A stretch of 21,481 nucleotides of DNA from Tieghemiomyces parasiticus (GCA_027575765.1 JANBPT010000827.1:1-21481); one strand, 5' to 3'; numbered from the stretch's first letter, positions 1-10,533 are shown. Made by a program: numbers and translations. The notes: a model not told the origin generated them from the sequence alone.

Positions 1-59
1 CCTACGACTTGTTTCGTGCTTCCGTTGGCTCTGCCAATATTGCCAATAACCAGCAGCAT
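1..59 (-). CDS. possible start of an outward-facing ORF, cut by the window edge
   Basis: On the minus strand an ATG at 59-57 opens a frame with 19 codons and no stop before the edge, beginning MLLVIGNIGR. The right arm encodes the identical peptide because the outer 77 bp are identical. A TATAAA lies 30 nt upstream in both copies. No family is recognised, and 19 codons are too few to establish coding. The opposite strand also has an open frame here, so this remains a hypothesis. Confidence 0.2.
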   Translation of the reverse strand, partial: MLLVIGNIGRANGSTKQVV

Positions 60-89
60 CTGCAGTCGGCGTGTACGGGTGGTGCCAGA

Positions 90-95
90 TTTATA
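90..95 (-). promoter_or_regulatory. TATAAA box facing outward in the left arm
   Basis: The minus strand reads TATAAATCTGGCACCAC, with 30 nt between the TATAAA and the candidate ATG at 59. The right arm keeps TATAAA at the same distance although a 5-bp length difference falls directly at this site. Retention of the motif and the spacing is suggestive of a promoter, but two copies are too few to prove selection. Confidence 0.3.
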
Positions 96-330
96 TTTAA
101 AGCTCACGAGAGCGCGCAGGGGGGGGGAATGAAGAGTGGTGGGGGTAAATTGAATAAAGCTTTTAAGAGAAGTTAGTAGGAAATGGTGATAGGGAATATG
201 GTGAGATGTAACATATTTTGTCGCGAAGAGATGGGTGCTATAGTGTGTGATGTTGAGCGTAGCTCGGCGGCAAAGTTAGCCGGCATAAGTCTGTGGTTTC
301 ATTCAAAGAATGACGTTAGAAGCCCATGAA

Positions 331-3300
331 TCAGAAGGGGGCACCTGGAGATAAACAGGTTGTCCGAACCGCAGGGATTGGCGATGAGGTTGTTGGGGAG
401 GCCAGGTGGTCAGCCGGGCTGCGACGGGATCCATGCGGAGGTGAGGAGAGGAGAACAGAATGGTCAGGCTCATAGGATGACATCCGCGGCCGATCTCTCT
501 CATCCTCGTCTTCATCGAAGCCGTCGGTACTCCCAGCATCAAAACTGGAGACGCACCGGTTGAGTTCGGTGGTCAGCTCGCCGGCCACCGGTGACGGTTC
601 TGTTGGCGCGGTAGCCAACTGCTCGTGGGTGCCCGATCGACGGCGCGACCGACGTAGACGATGGGTGGGGGAAGAGGATCCCGGGCTACCAGGCAGTGAG
701 GCACCACGGCCCGCGTCGGCCGAGGTGTAGAACTGCGGTGGAAAGGGGGTGTCATCCGAGTCAGAGAATTCTACGTCGGAAGCCAGACCGCGGCGGTGCG
801 AGTCGATCAACATGTTGGCGGTGGTAGTGTCGTCCTCTTCACTGCCTTCAACGCGGGTTTGGGCCACCGCCTCATCGCGATGGTGGTTATCAGCGATATC
901 GTCAAAATCTGAGAGATCCTCCGATTCTCCCACCGACGATACGGATTGGTGCTGGGCCGACATCTCCTCCTCCTCATCATCGTCTACTTGCTGCGTTTGC
1001 TGCTCGTCGGCCGACTCCTTTGCCAGGAGGTTTTCGTACTCGGTATCGGCGTACTCCACCCAGTCGCTGGGCATGCTGCTGAGGAACTGGTCCTTGAACG
1101 CAATGAGGCTGCGTTGGTCCGTTCCGCGCGGGGCCTGCAGGGCGACTTGAAGGAGCATCTGCTGGAGGACCTGATGTTTGTTCTCGTACTCCACAAATTT
1201 CCCAAAGTTGACAAACATATCAATGACAGGGGCTGGGTAGGGGCTACGTTGGAGGTCGCGGAGGGTTATGATCCCAGGGGTTCGTGGCCGGATCATGTCC
1301 ATGATCTGGCACACACAGTCGTCAAAGTTAACAACCTCACCGGAAAGCATCTCCATACGCTCCACCTGTTCCCGGAAAAAGTACTCGAGCTCGTACACGG
1401 TGATCTGACCGTCACTGTCCAGGTCCAGACACCGGAACCAGTACTCGATAGCAGTGGGCGTGGTCTTGTCTTCCTCGGACAGGATGAACCAGATAAAGTC
1501 TCGGTAGGTCATCCGGTACGGGTACCGGGCGGTGGGTTGGCCGACGGGAAAGGTGGCGCTGTGTGGTGACGCGGGTGGGCCAGTAGGCGGGGTGGGTCGG
1601 GCGGGCGCATCCAAGGCGGAAGGTTTGCCGCGACCCTCCAGCACGCGGTGCAATACGCGCTCGCTGACGGCGTTCTCGTGGTAGCGTAGCAGGTCGTTCA
1701 GGTCGATTAGCATATCGTGGTCGCTGTCGAGCTCCCAAAAGTTGCAGTAAATAACGTAAAAGTGTTTGTAAGAAAAACACCGCGGCTCGTCGATGCCTAC
1801 GTCGATCCCGATCTCAAGTTCGGCCAGAAGTCGGTGCAGCTCGTGACGGCGAAACTGGGCCAGGGTGATCCGGCGATCCGAGCCACGGGCGGCCAGGTAG
1901 AAGATACGCTCTACCACGGTCTCGGCGTAGCGTTCTTTAAACACGTCTAGACCGCGCAGAAACTCGAGTTCCGGGTGGTTATCGATGACGTCCTCGGCCA
2001 CGACCAGGAAATCTTCAGGTTCCAGCCAGGTGCGGTCAGGCTGGCGGAGCAAGTTGAACACAAGGGCGGCATCATCGGGGCTAACGGTGCGCAAAGGGTG
2101 CCAGACGCGGGCGAATTGCTGGTGCGTATGACGGCCGGGGCGAGAGCGTCGGCGATGGGCCAAATGTGGTCGGGTCCGCGCAGCGGTGGGTTCGCTGGGT
2201 TCGGTCGAGTGGTCTCCAATGACGCGACGGAAAAGGGCCAGGTTGGTGAAGCGCGGCAGGCCGCATAGGGCGGTAACTGGGACGAAGTCGGTCGGATTAA
2301 CACCAAAATCGTCGGCTAGAGCGTAGCGGGCCTCTCGGACGTGGCGGTCAGCTAACACGGTGAGTTCGGCAGCCTGGTCGGGGGTCACAGTGGCAAAGTA
2401 GAATTGAGGGAGAGCCGGGGGAATCGTGGCGACGGAGGTGGCCCCTTCAGTACGGGCGAGCTTAGCAGAAGGGGTCCCGGCCAATAGTTCCGAGGAGGTA
2501 AGGCGTGGTAACCCGCCGTGGCGTCGAGTGGTTGGCGTCCGCAGTTCAAACAGCTCGCGGTTGGTTCGGCGAGTAGACGGCGAAGGGGCGGCGGCCGGCT
2601 CACTCTTAGCCGTGGCAGGTTCGCGCCGCGGCGAAGCAGGGGGTCGCATACCGGAATCAAAGAGGGAGCGACACACCGAACTTTTCTTAGCATCGGGAGT
2701 GGACGTAAAGGTCGATCGGTTCGGGCCTAAGGGGCTAGACAAGTGGCCAGCGTCGGGCTCGGCCACTAGCGGATGTAGTGACTCGCCGGCTTTGTGGCTC
2801 GCTGCCACCCGGGACGTGGTGGGGGAGTGTTCCAAATCTGTGTCCCCGGCCGTAAAGCTAGGCGATGGTAGGTCGTAGATGTCCCCAGCTGAGACGGGAC
2901 TGACTCGGGATAGAGGTGAGGAATACTGCTGGAAACGGCCGGTATCGAGGCGGTCTGTGACGAGATGCGGATGAAAAAGAGGCCCAAGAGTAGAATGTGC
3001 AGTAAAATTAGTACGGCTGGACGGTTGCATTCCAGGTGACTAGCGACCTCAGGAGCGGGATCCATTGAAGCAGGTCGCATAGATCATTTTAGCTTGCCGA
3101 TAGTCGGCATGCACGGGTGCTGGAACTGCGACGGGACGGTCGAAAGTGAACTGCTCTCCGTAGGATCACATAAAGGCCTTGTCAAAGAGCTACCTACCCA
3201 AGAGAAACGGCTTCGACTTCTTCGAGCTCAGGACGGGACTGAGCGGAGGGATGGATTTGGGGCTGAGTAATAAACGCTGTGGGCTGCGTAGGGCGGCAAG

Positions 3301-3651
3301 GGCGGGGTTGTTGTGGCGGCGGGCGAACGGCGAGAAAATTGCACCCGAGTCACCCGTGGAGGCTGTCGCCGCGGCCGTTTCAGGATCCCGCTCGACGTCA
3401 CCTGTGCCGTAAACCATGTCCGCGATAATACGTTTCTGGCGGGCTGCCTCAGTGGTGGCCGTGAAGAGCTTTTTTGACCGCGGTGACGGGGAGCACGGCG
3501 ACCACTTGGGATTAAGGTCTAACTCGTCGGCCTTGATGGGCGACATGAACAGGGACACGGCAGGTTTGTGGGTGGTGGGGCCGGGCTTACTCGGCGTGCG
3601 GTGAGAGGCGCCGGCGCCTGTCGCCGGGCCTTGAACGTCGGCTTGGAGCAT
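331..3651 (-). CDS. PP2A regulatory subunit B'' (PR72/PPP2R3 family), EF-hand protein, two exons
   Basis: Exons are 3651-3198 and 2954-331, giving about 1025 aa. The 243-bp intron has a GTAGGT donor at 3197, a TACTAAT branch site at 3013-3007, a pyrimidine tract and a CACAG acceptor ending at 2955; the phases join. The ATG at 3030 lies inside this intron. The conserved B'' core runs from about residue 335 to 760. It contains two canonical EF-hand loops, at about 561-572 (DSDHDMLIDLND) and 662-673 (DLDSDGQITVYE), and the PR72-type stretches FIWFILSEEDK and IEYWFRCLDLDSDG. In this family the subunit binds the PP2A scaffold and catalytic subunits and directs substrate choice, with calcium binding through the EF-hands. 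The first ~330 residues are Ser/Pro-rich with many SP/TP sites, and the tail is acidic and disordered. These extensions are long for the family. The product assignment is firm; the intron joint is inferred. Confidence 0.93.
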
Positions 3652-4085
3652 CGTGTGGAAGATGGTGATGGGCTGAGCGCGAGCGGAGTTGGAAACAACG
3701 CGGCGTAGAAGTCTAAAATGTGACTAGGGATGGGGGCCTAAGGGCAGCGTGAGAGGGCGTAAGGGGGGGGCTTGGGAGGAACTGAAGGGGCTAGAGGAGT
3801 AGTCTGGTTTGATGCCGGACAAGGAGTGGTAGCGGTAAAAAGGGCAAGGAAGCGATGGAGTCGATAGCGAGGACGAAGAGGTGGTGATGGAAAGGAGTGG
3901 CAGAGCAGGCAGGTAGCAGGCTTGGAACTCGGTCGGTAGTTGAGCAAAGAGACACGCACTTTGCCGTCCGTATGGGACGAAGAGGGGATGGGATCAGGTG
4001 GGGGACTAGTAACGATGTGCCGTGGAAAAGCGGAGGGAAAGGGAGGGTTTAGGGAAAGTTGGCTGTTAGCTCTAAGGAATACCTC
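3652..4085 (-). promoter_or_regulatory. pyrimidine-rich, ATG-free leader/promoter of the PP2A B'' gene
   Basis: On the minus strand this stretch is rich in C and T and contains no ATG for 434 nt above the start codon at 3651. That suits a scanned 5' leader plus core promoter. A 117-codon frame on the same strand (4091-3738) is only a Pro/Ser-rich reading of the pyrimidine tracts and has no recognisable domain. No clear TATA box was found. Confidence 0.45.
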
Positions 4086-4789
4086 CATCACAATAGTGGC
4101 TGGAAAGGGTCAAGAAGTGATTAGGGGGCTCCGTCCGGTTCACAGTCGGTGCTTGAAGCGTAGGTGAGGGGGGTGCTAGAAAAAAAAAGGTAAACACAAA
4201 CACTGTCGGTTAGTAAAGCTGGGGAACGCATGTGAAGCGGTGAGCAGGGACCCGCGGCGGGAGAAATCGGCCAGAGTCAGCCAGAGGCAGAAAATCCGAA
4301 TGGTGACGAAATACTGTGTGACCGAGGCTTGCTCCGCTGGAACCACTGGGCCTACCAGGGTAGACCTACGGGGCTAGAGGCATCCAATAACACTAACCAA
4401 AGACTCATTCTATAATGTACACGGCGTTTAAAGCTGTAGTGATCCAAACGTTTGCCGGGTCTAATGCACCAAAGGTGTCGCTAATTCACGAGTTTAGACG
4501 ATGAGTATGTTCGCTAAACAGTCAAAGTCGGTAGAACCTGAAGCCCAAGTCCTTAGGCCAGCAGGATTCGAGTCCATACCAGATCACCAAGCACGAGGGA
4601 GAGGTGTATTACAGGAGCAAAACCTGTAATGCAATACACAGCGACTAATCAATTAATATTATTATTTTGGAAAACTCATAAACACCGAACAGGCAGTTCA
4701 GTGGTGACCAGGAAAGCTATACGCAGTAGACAAATAAGTAGATACCAGATATCTCACCGTCGCCCACCCCAATCGACCGCGGCACTTAA
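4086..4789. other. intergenic: upstream of PP2A B'' and 3' side of the golgin
   Basis: No gene is supported here. The minus strand just past the golgin stop (about 4640-4680) is AT-rich (AATAATAATATTAATT) and probably holds the golgin 3' end, but there is no canonical AATAAA. Around 4527-4572 there is a weak tRNA-like pattern (GTCGGTAG and GGATTCGAGTCC) that does not fold into a full tRNA. Confidence 0.5.
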
Positions 4790-7700
4790 TCAAGCCGTCT
4801 GCAACCGCCGGGTCTCCTCGGGCGTCAGTTTCAACAGGAGAGCAAGTACGGGGACAAGTTGGTTGCGATGGTCGCGGCGTTCCAAAAACTTCAGAATGAC
4901 ATGACGCACGTACTCAAGGTTGACCATCTCGCCGTCAGTCGGCAGGTCGCTGGTGGACAAGCGGCTGGGGGCCCGCGCCGGGTAGGCATGGCCAGCGATG
5001 GGGGTCGACGTGGACTGCTGCATGTTATCCCCCGCCTGGCCGCGACCCGCGAGCCGACTACCGGTAGCGATGGTCGGAGAGGCAGGCGTCACATCATGTC
5101 CGTTGGTCTGGTGATGATCGGGTGAACTGGCCCCCGACTGAGCCGACGACCGCCGACTTACCGGCGCCGCGTCTGCGGGCGCGGGGGGTGTAGAGCCTGG
5201 GGCTGGCCCGCCGATACGGGTAAGCCGGTCACCGTAATAACCAGGGGTGCCGGGGCGCTGTTGGCGCGGAGATGGGGCCAGCTGAGGGGAAAGGGCCCGC
5301 TCAACCGCCCCGGGGATGGGTGAACGGGTCCCTGCGCCACCACCGGTACTAGACCAACTACCGCTCCCATTCAACGCAGTTCCCGCACCGCTACCACTGC
5401 CAGTGCGAAGCTCCCGCTGCAACCGGCGTACCTCGTCTTTGAGGTCCCGGTTGACCTTCCGCCAGTGCGCCTCGCGTAGACTCAGGTCTTCCATAGCCTG
5501 GGTGTGCTGTCGTTGGGCTGCTGTCGACTGCGCCTGCTGGGTCTGGACCGTTTCCAACTCGAGCTTACGCTGCACCGCCTCCTGCTCGAGCGTAGTAACC
5601 GTGGTCCGAAGCACAGCCAGTTGGTCACGAAGTGTGTCCCGCTCGGCTTCGGCCGCCTGTAGCCCGATCAGGCGGGGCTGTACCTCGGCACGGTACGATG
5701 TGAGTTCGGCAGCCCGGTCGGCTAGTTCTTGCCGCACTCGGTCGATAGACTGCATAGCGCCGAGGCGGTGGCTAGCCAGCTCGTCGCGTAACACCTGCTG
5801 TACACGGTCTGCATCGGTCCGGGCCTGTTCCAATTGGGTCCGGAGCTGCTGGAGCTCGGTCTCTCGTTCGTGAAGCCGCGTCTGGGCCGTGTCCAGCCGC
5901 GCTGTCCGCTCCTCAAAGAGCTGACGGGACGTGGTTAAGTCCGCCTGCAAATTGGCTAGCTGCTCCCGAGCCAAGATGAGGTCGGCCTGCTGCGACTCCG
6001 CTGAGGCTCGGGACTGGGTGAGCGCTTCGGATGCCCGTCCAGCCTCCTCCAGTTGCTGCTTTGCCTCGGTGCGGATCTGATCCACCTGGGCTTGCGCCTC
6101 AGCCGTGCGCCGTTCCGCCTGGGCTAGGGTGTCCTGGGCTCGCTGTAACTCAACCCTGTATTGCTTCGCCTGGCGCCGGGCTAGTTCCAGCTGGTCAGTG
6201 AGGCCCACCACCTTCTCGCTCGAGGCCGCCAGATGCTCCAAGACGGCGTTAAGCTGTTGCGTTGTCGCCTCGTGGGTTCGGGCAAATTCGGCATGCTTGG
6301 CTTGGGCCTCGGCGAGGTCCCGTGCGGCCTTCTGGCGCTGTGCATCGCTCTCTTGGACCTGGCGTTCGAGGGCGGCCCGGCGTTCGTCTCGGTCGCGCAC
6401 CTGAACCTCCCACTCGCGCACCGCCCGACCGTGCTCACCCCGCCCACGCTCGACCGCGGCCCGAAGTTCATCGCAAGTCCGGGTCAATTCTGCGCTCTGC
6501 TGGATGGCCTCGTCCCGCTCAGCCTCGAGTTGGGTAACTCGCTTCGTGTGCTCCTCAACCGCCCGCATCAGGGCCTGGATGCGGGTGTCGCGTTCCTTAA
6601 GCTGGTTTTCACGCTCGGCGACAGCCTCCCGAGCAGCAGTCACTGCAGTCTCGAGTTTGGCCACGACTGGCGCCGAGTCGTGCGCCAGTGAGGCCGTGGC
6701 GGTGACTCCATGGGCCCCGCGCGCGGCCTGGTCGGACGTGGGGAGATCCTGTAAGCCAGCCCGGACAACAGCGAGATCAGCTGCGAGTGCGGCGATTTCC
6801 GCGAGCTGACGGGTATGATCCTCTGGCATAACGATCACTGCGGGGGCATCGGCTGGGACCGCCTTGGCCGACGCTGCCTGGGTCAGAGTCTCGTTTTCTT
6901 CGCGCAGGGTCGCCAGGCTAGACTCAAGGTCCGCCCTCGACGCAGCAACTGTATCTACGATGGTGGATGGGGTACGTACCAAAGTTGGGGTTGGAGATTA
7001 GTTATAGAATCAGATAGAGCGCCGTCCTTTTAGGCAGAGTAGGAATCAGTACCTGGATACTGTGTATCAGAAGGGATTGGCCGTTTTGAAACAATGAAAC
7101 ATAACTTACTCAGCTGCTCCTTGGTGCTGCTCAGGTCGTCGAGGAGGTCCTCAACGGTCTCGCAGACGGACTCGACATTCGGGTCTACCGCTCGACCTGA
7201 CGGGGGATATTAGTGGCGGTGGTGTGGGGCGGCGACAGGACGTAGGGTTAGACTTCTGGAAGGAACAATAATAATAATAACAATCAAATGTAGCCTGCTA
7301 GGATTTCCCATGTAAGAGGGGAAGGTTGGGGCCAAGGCGTGAAAAAGGACCTCATCACCTACCTCGGGGCAGCCTCTCCACCAGCCGACGCAGGCGCTGT
7401 TTATCCGCCGCAGCCTGGTTCGCATCGGCCCGCATGGTTTGCAGTTCCGTTTGGAGCTCGCTGATACGGAGCTGGTAGGTCTCGTGAGCCTCTGTACCCG
7501 TACGGTTCGCCGCGAGCAATCGGTCCTTGGTATCCCTAAGTTGCACTTTGATTTCGTCGACGGCCCGGGCAGTGGCAGCCTGTTCCTGATCCTTCTGGGC
7601 AACCGCCTGGTGGAGGTCCGTAGCGGTCTTTGAAAACAGGTTGAATTAATTGGACAGACGCGCTACAGCCATTAGTTTGGGTATAGGATCCTAGTCGTGG

Positions 7701-8573
7701 GGGCGGCGTGGTACATGGGGAGCCTGAGGCGCGGTCTTATGTCCTCTGTAACGCAATGAACGGTACATCTCTTCCCTGCACCCAAAACTTACCGACTTCG
7801 CCTCCCGCAGCTGTGCGGCCAGATCGTCCCGGGCTTTAGTGTCGCCTTCATTTTGATTTTCGAGGGCTATCAAACGCTTGGAAAAATCTTCGATCGGTAA
7901 AGGAGGCCACGAGGACCATGTTAGCCCGATGGATGGGTAATATGGCGAGTAGGACACACTCGGACCATTGGCATACCCGATACCATCGACTACTTTACAA
8001 CATCTTCGTATCTGCTTACCTTGATTCTCAACGCTTAGGCGCTTGATCTCGGCGGTCGAAAGCTACAGTGTTTGTGAGTTGGGAATGCTCAATATCATTA
8101 GCGACGGTGGGACATAGGTGGCTTTGTGATTCATCGGGCGAATAGCGTCAACGTTGAGTACTGCCATTTACTGATTTAAACCAGCTATATTCGCACCGAC
8201 TTACCTCATTCTTGGTGTTAATATTGCGTAGGTGGGCCTCCAGGGCTTCGGCGTCGGCGATACCGCTGAGCGGGGTGATCTCGCGGATAATGGCGTCGGC
8301 CGCTTTCTTCTGGGCGCTGAGCTTCTTGAACGATTTGATGAGCTCTTTAGAACGGACGTAGAGGCAGGTCAAGGTCAGTAGGTTGGTTAGACGCGGCGGG
8401 CCGGCGTGAAGATTGGCCTACAGGTTGCATAGAGCCGGCCAAGAGGGACGGTGGCGGTAATATCGAACCGAATGACCCACATGCTGGGCCAACATCTTAC
8501 CAGCGAAGCGCTTCTCGTAATTCTCGAGCTTAGCAAGCTTCTCCTTGACATCGTCTGGCAGATCCCTCGACAT
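4790..8573 (-). CDS. GRIP-domain golgin (Imh1/GCC185-like), seven exons
   Basis: Exons, in order: 8573-8501, 8344-8205, 8062-8020, 7887-7793, 7627-7363, 7196-7110 and 6954-4790. All phases join, giving about 955 aa. All six introns (132-166 bp) begin GTAAG or GTAGG and end AG. The N-terminus (EKLAKLENYEKRFAELIK, then ALEAHLRNINTKNE) resembles the start of fungal GRIP proteins. A long Glu/Gln/Arg-rich coiled coil follows, then a Gly/Ser/Pro linker from about residue 700. The C-terminal GRIP domain is at about 912-955, with NLEYVRHVILKFLERR and LVPVLALLLKLTPEE and the key Tyr at about 916. GRIP domains bind Arl1-GTP on trans-Golgi membranes, and the coiled coil tethers incoming vesicles. Yeast Imh1 is of similar length. 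The ATG sits in good context (CCGCCATGT). The gene is divergent from PKC1. The 43-bp and 73-bp exons are easy to miss. Confidence 0.91.
7267..7280. repeat. AAT microsatellite in a golgin intron
   Basis: A short run of about five AAT/ATA units lies in the intron between golgin exons 5 and 6 (7197-7362). It is a simple-sequence tract with no coding consequence. Confidence 0.8.
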
Positions 8574-8826
8574 GGCGGCTGACTAGGGAGAATAGGTAGG
8601 AATCGGGTCAACGTAAGCGGAAAGAGAAATAGCGAAGTCGAACGATGCTGTTCAGACTTGCGTCGCGGGTCAGTGCAGAGCGAAATAGGAGCGCTGGACC
8701 TAAGGTTTGGCAAAGATGAGGGTCTTAGCGAATAGAATGAGATGAGCAGGCGACGATGCTAATAGCGGATGGAATTCAGGATTGTGTGACTAATGTGAAC
8801 CAGTGTACCGTAGGGGATGGAGGTGG
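8574..8826 (-). promoter_or_regulatory. ATG-free leader of the golgin gene
   Basis: The minus strand has no ATG for 253 nt above the golgin start at 8573. The last bases before the ATG form a pyrimidine run ending CCCTAG at about 8582, which could be the acceptor of a 5' UTR intron. That intron is a guess and has no effect on the protein. This stretch is one half of the divergent golgin/PKC1 control region. Confidence 0.35.
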
Positions 8827-10171
8827 CATGTGCCAGATGTAACCTAGCTAATCTCCACCCATCCGCACCCTCTGTCTCCTGGTCAAGTCCCCTGACCTCA
8901 CTCTATCGAAACACTGCACAGCCGTCGCTAGCTTCAGGCCGTATAACCTTAGGCCCTTGGGGGGGGGCTAATAAAATATATCCCGATGGCGTTGAAAGGG
9001 GCCTGTATCCGCATTGGCCACCATACCACCGGGTCCAGTTACTCTGCACCTCCATATCTCACTTAATCTTGGAGCGCCGTTTAATCGGCACACCGTAGGC
9101 GGAGCAGACGCGGGGGCTTAGTACACTCCCGCTCGACCTGCAACACTAACGCAGGTGAATCGATATCCGCATTAACGGGCGTCAGCGCAGAGTCCAGCTG
9201 GATGACGGCTCAATACTCCGAACGCGCTATTCCCGGGTAGCTGACCCGCGTGGGTTAGGCCACTACCTAGTGGTATTGTATTGATTAATTTAACGGATAT
9301 GGCGAAGAAGGATAGGACGAGCCCCAATGAACTCCTGAATGCTATCCGGCGACGTAATTCTGCAGCGCCGTGACCTTGACTCCTGCAGTTCAAAAGGTGC
9401 CCTAGGCTTTTCGAATCAGAAAAGATAGGTCATACAATTACTTTATTGTTACGGCCTACTACCAGATCCATATGTGGCCATCCGTAGTCGTTGGCCCCCA
9501 ACGGCCAAAGTGCCAACTTGGACTGTGTTCTCTACCGGCAAGGTTCTTGGTCTTCCAGGGGGTTCTATAGCTGTACATGGGCCCAGCGACAAGACCAACT
9601 TCGCCAAGCGACTCCGATTGCTTGCACATACCACGCGCTATGGAGTTTCGCAGGGCTGAGGTCGCGTGGCCAGGGTGATAACGAACTTCATATGCCGTAC
9701 CGACATTCGGGTTGTTATCGTAGAAGGTCTTAAGAGGGTCCTGGTTTTCATTGTTACTCGTTAAGTTGGCCCGCGGAAACCGTTGGACGCACCTGATCGC
9801 TCCACCGTCAAAGTGCTGCAATCAAACCAGGCGGCAGCTGTCAAGGAACATCGTTTATTATTGTCCAGCTCGCTCCTATCCTCCGAAGCACGTCCGCCAT
9901 TGCAGTTTAAAGGTATTGTTCGGCCTGCATTGTTCACCTCGTTACGAGATGTTAAATGGCCAGGCAGGCAAGCCGACCGCGGAGGATGGGGCGAACCAAG
10001 TTTGGATGTCACGGATGACAGTTCGGGAAAGAGGGGATGGTTTTTTCTAGGTACCTGTCATGACCAATGCAGATATCTCTGATCATTTGACCCTTAGTCG
10101 AGTATAGTATCCACTGCGATTTGTTAAAGCAATAGGTGCGCATGCCCTGCTCGCAGAGGGTTCTAATGACG

Positions 10172-10203
10172 TCCAATTCACATGATAGTCTGAGCTATCA
10201 TTG
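10172..10203. promoter_or_regulatory. dyad with opposed CCAAT boxes between golgin and PKC1
   Basis: A 7-bp stem (ATGATAG/CTATCAT, 6-nt loop) at 10182-10201 is flanked by CCAAT at 10172-10176 and by ATTGG at 10199-10203. CCAAT boxes are bound by the fungal HAP/CBC complex. Being about 1 kb from PKC1 and 1.6 kb from the golgin, its role is uncertain, and the motif could occur by chance. Confidence 0.2.
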
Positions 10204-10279
10204 GCGAACGTGGTCTTGACTAGTTGGGATCGCAAGACCTAAAGCACCACGTTTAACTGCCAACAAGCAAAGGCACTTT

Positions 10280-10311
10280 GTCCGCGTCCTTGCGTGGAAA
10301 AGAACGCGGAC
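10280..10311. other. GC-rich hairpin GTCCGCGT/ACGCGGAC
   Basis: An 8-bp perfect stem with a 16-nt spacer, both halves containing a CGCG core. It could be an inverted pair of regulator sites upstream of PKC1, or chance. There is no T-run after it, and no transcript end is expected here. Confidence 0.25.
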
Positions 10312-10533
10312 GCGGGCGGTACTAATGGCCATTGTTTACTGTCCGTAAGTTCGGCTAGAATGTATCGTGGAAAGATAATGGCGAGGGGTTATGGGAAGAA
10401 GGGCTCCGCTACCCGCAATGCCCTGCTTTTCTCGCCACGGATTTCCAATTCTTGATGACCAATAGGTAAAGAGGGGGAGGGTCTGGGCGGTCGTGCGCTG
10501 CGTGTACATGTTTGTGGCCAAAGAAGGGAGATG

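Larger units (their letters stand above)
1..220. repeat. left arm of a ~220-bp inverted repeat that bounds the window
   Basis: Bases 1-77 are the exact reverse complement of the last 77 bases of the window. The first mismatch is base 78 (G here, A in the other copy, read in this orientation). Homology continues to about base 218 with scattered substitutions, a 5-bp length difference near 93-99 and a G-run length difference at 119-127. No second copy of the terminal CCTACGACTTG in inverted orientation was found just inside the arm, so the arm is not itself a complete short TIR element. It starts about 110 nt beyond the stop codon of the PP2A subunit. It may be an element end, or the promoter side of a duplicated gene. 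Confidence 0.93.
8827..10533. other. gene-free part of the divergent golgin-PKC1 interval
   Basis: Only short frames occur on either strand. The longest, 9821-9459 on the minus strand (120 codons), matches nothing recognisable and has unremarkable composition. There is no tRNA, transposase fragment, tandem array or copy of the window-edge repeat here. Two small dyads lie at 10172-10203 and 10280-10311. The rest looks like ordinary non-coding sequence. Confidence 0.5.

Noticed and set aside
1..220. Arms as solo LTRs or a complete MITE
   Set aside because: The visible tip does not show TG...CA ends, and no internal inverted copy of CCTACGACTTG closes a short element within the arm. This is limited by not seeing beyond the window edge.
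946..1569. 207-codon frame opposite the PP2A B'' core
   Set aside because: It mirrors the conserved EF-hand coding region on the other strand; an antisense shadow of GC-rich coding DNA.
3000..3030. ATG at 3030 as the start of the PP2A B'' protein
   Set aside because: It lies between a branch-site-like TACTAAT and a strong acceptor, inside a phase-compatible intron that joins a plausible upstream exon.
4500..4590. tRNA-like sequence with a D-loop-like GTCGGTAG and a B-box-like GGATTCGAGTCC
   Set aside because: The T-arm does not pair and has A where G53 is required, the D-stem is weak, and no acceptor stem forms. At most it is a relic of a tRNA or a tRNA-derived SINE.
5316..6809. Several 90-185-codon plus-strand frames across the golgin coiled coil
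   Set aside because: Antisense readings of Glu/Gln/Arg-rich codons; rich in Ser/Arg/Cys and without domains.
9459..9821. 120-codon minus-strand frame in the golgin-PKC1 interval
   Set aside because: No recognisable motif, no splice partners and random-looking composition. Expected by chance in 1.7 kb of non-coding DNA.
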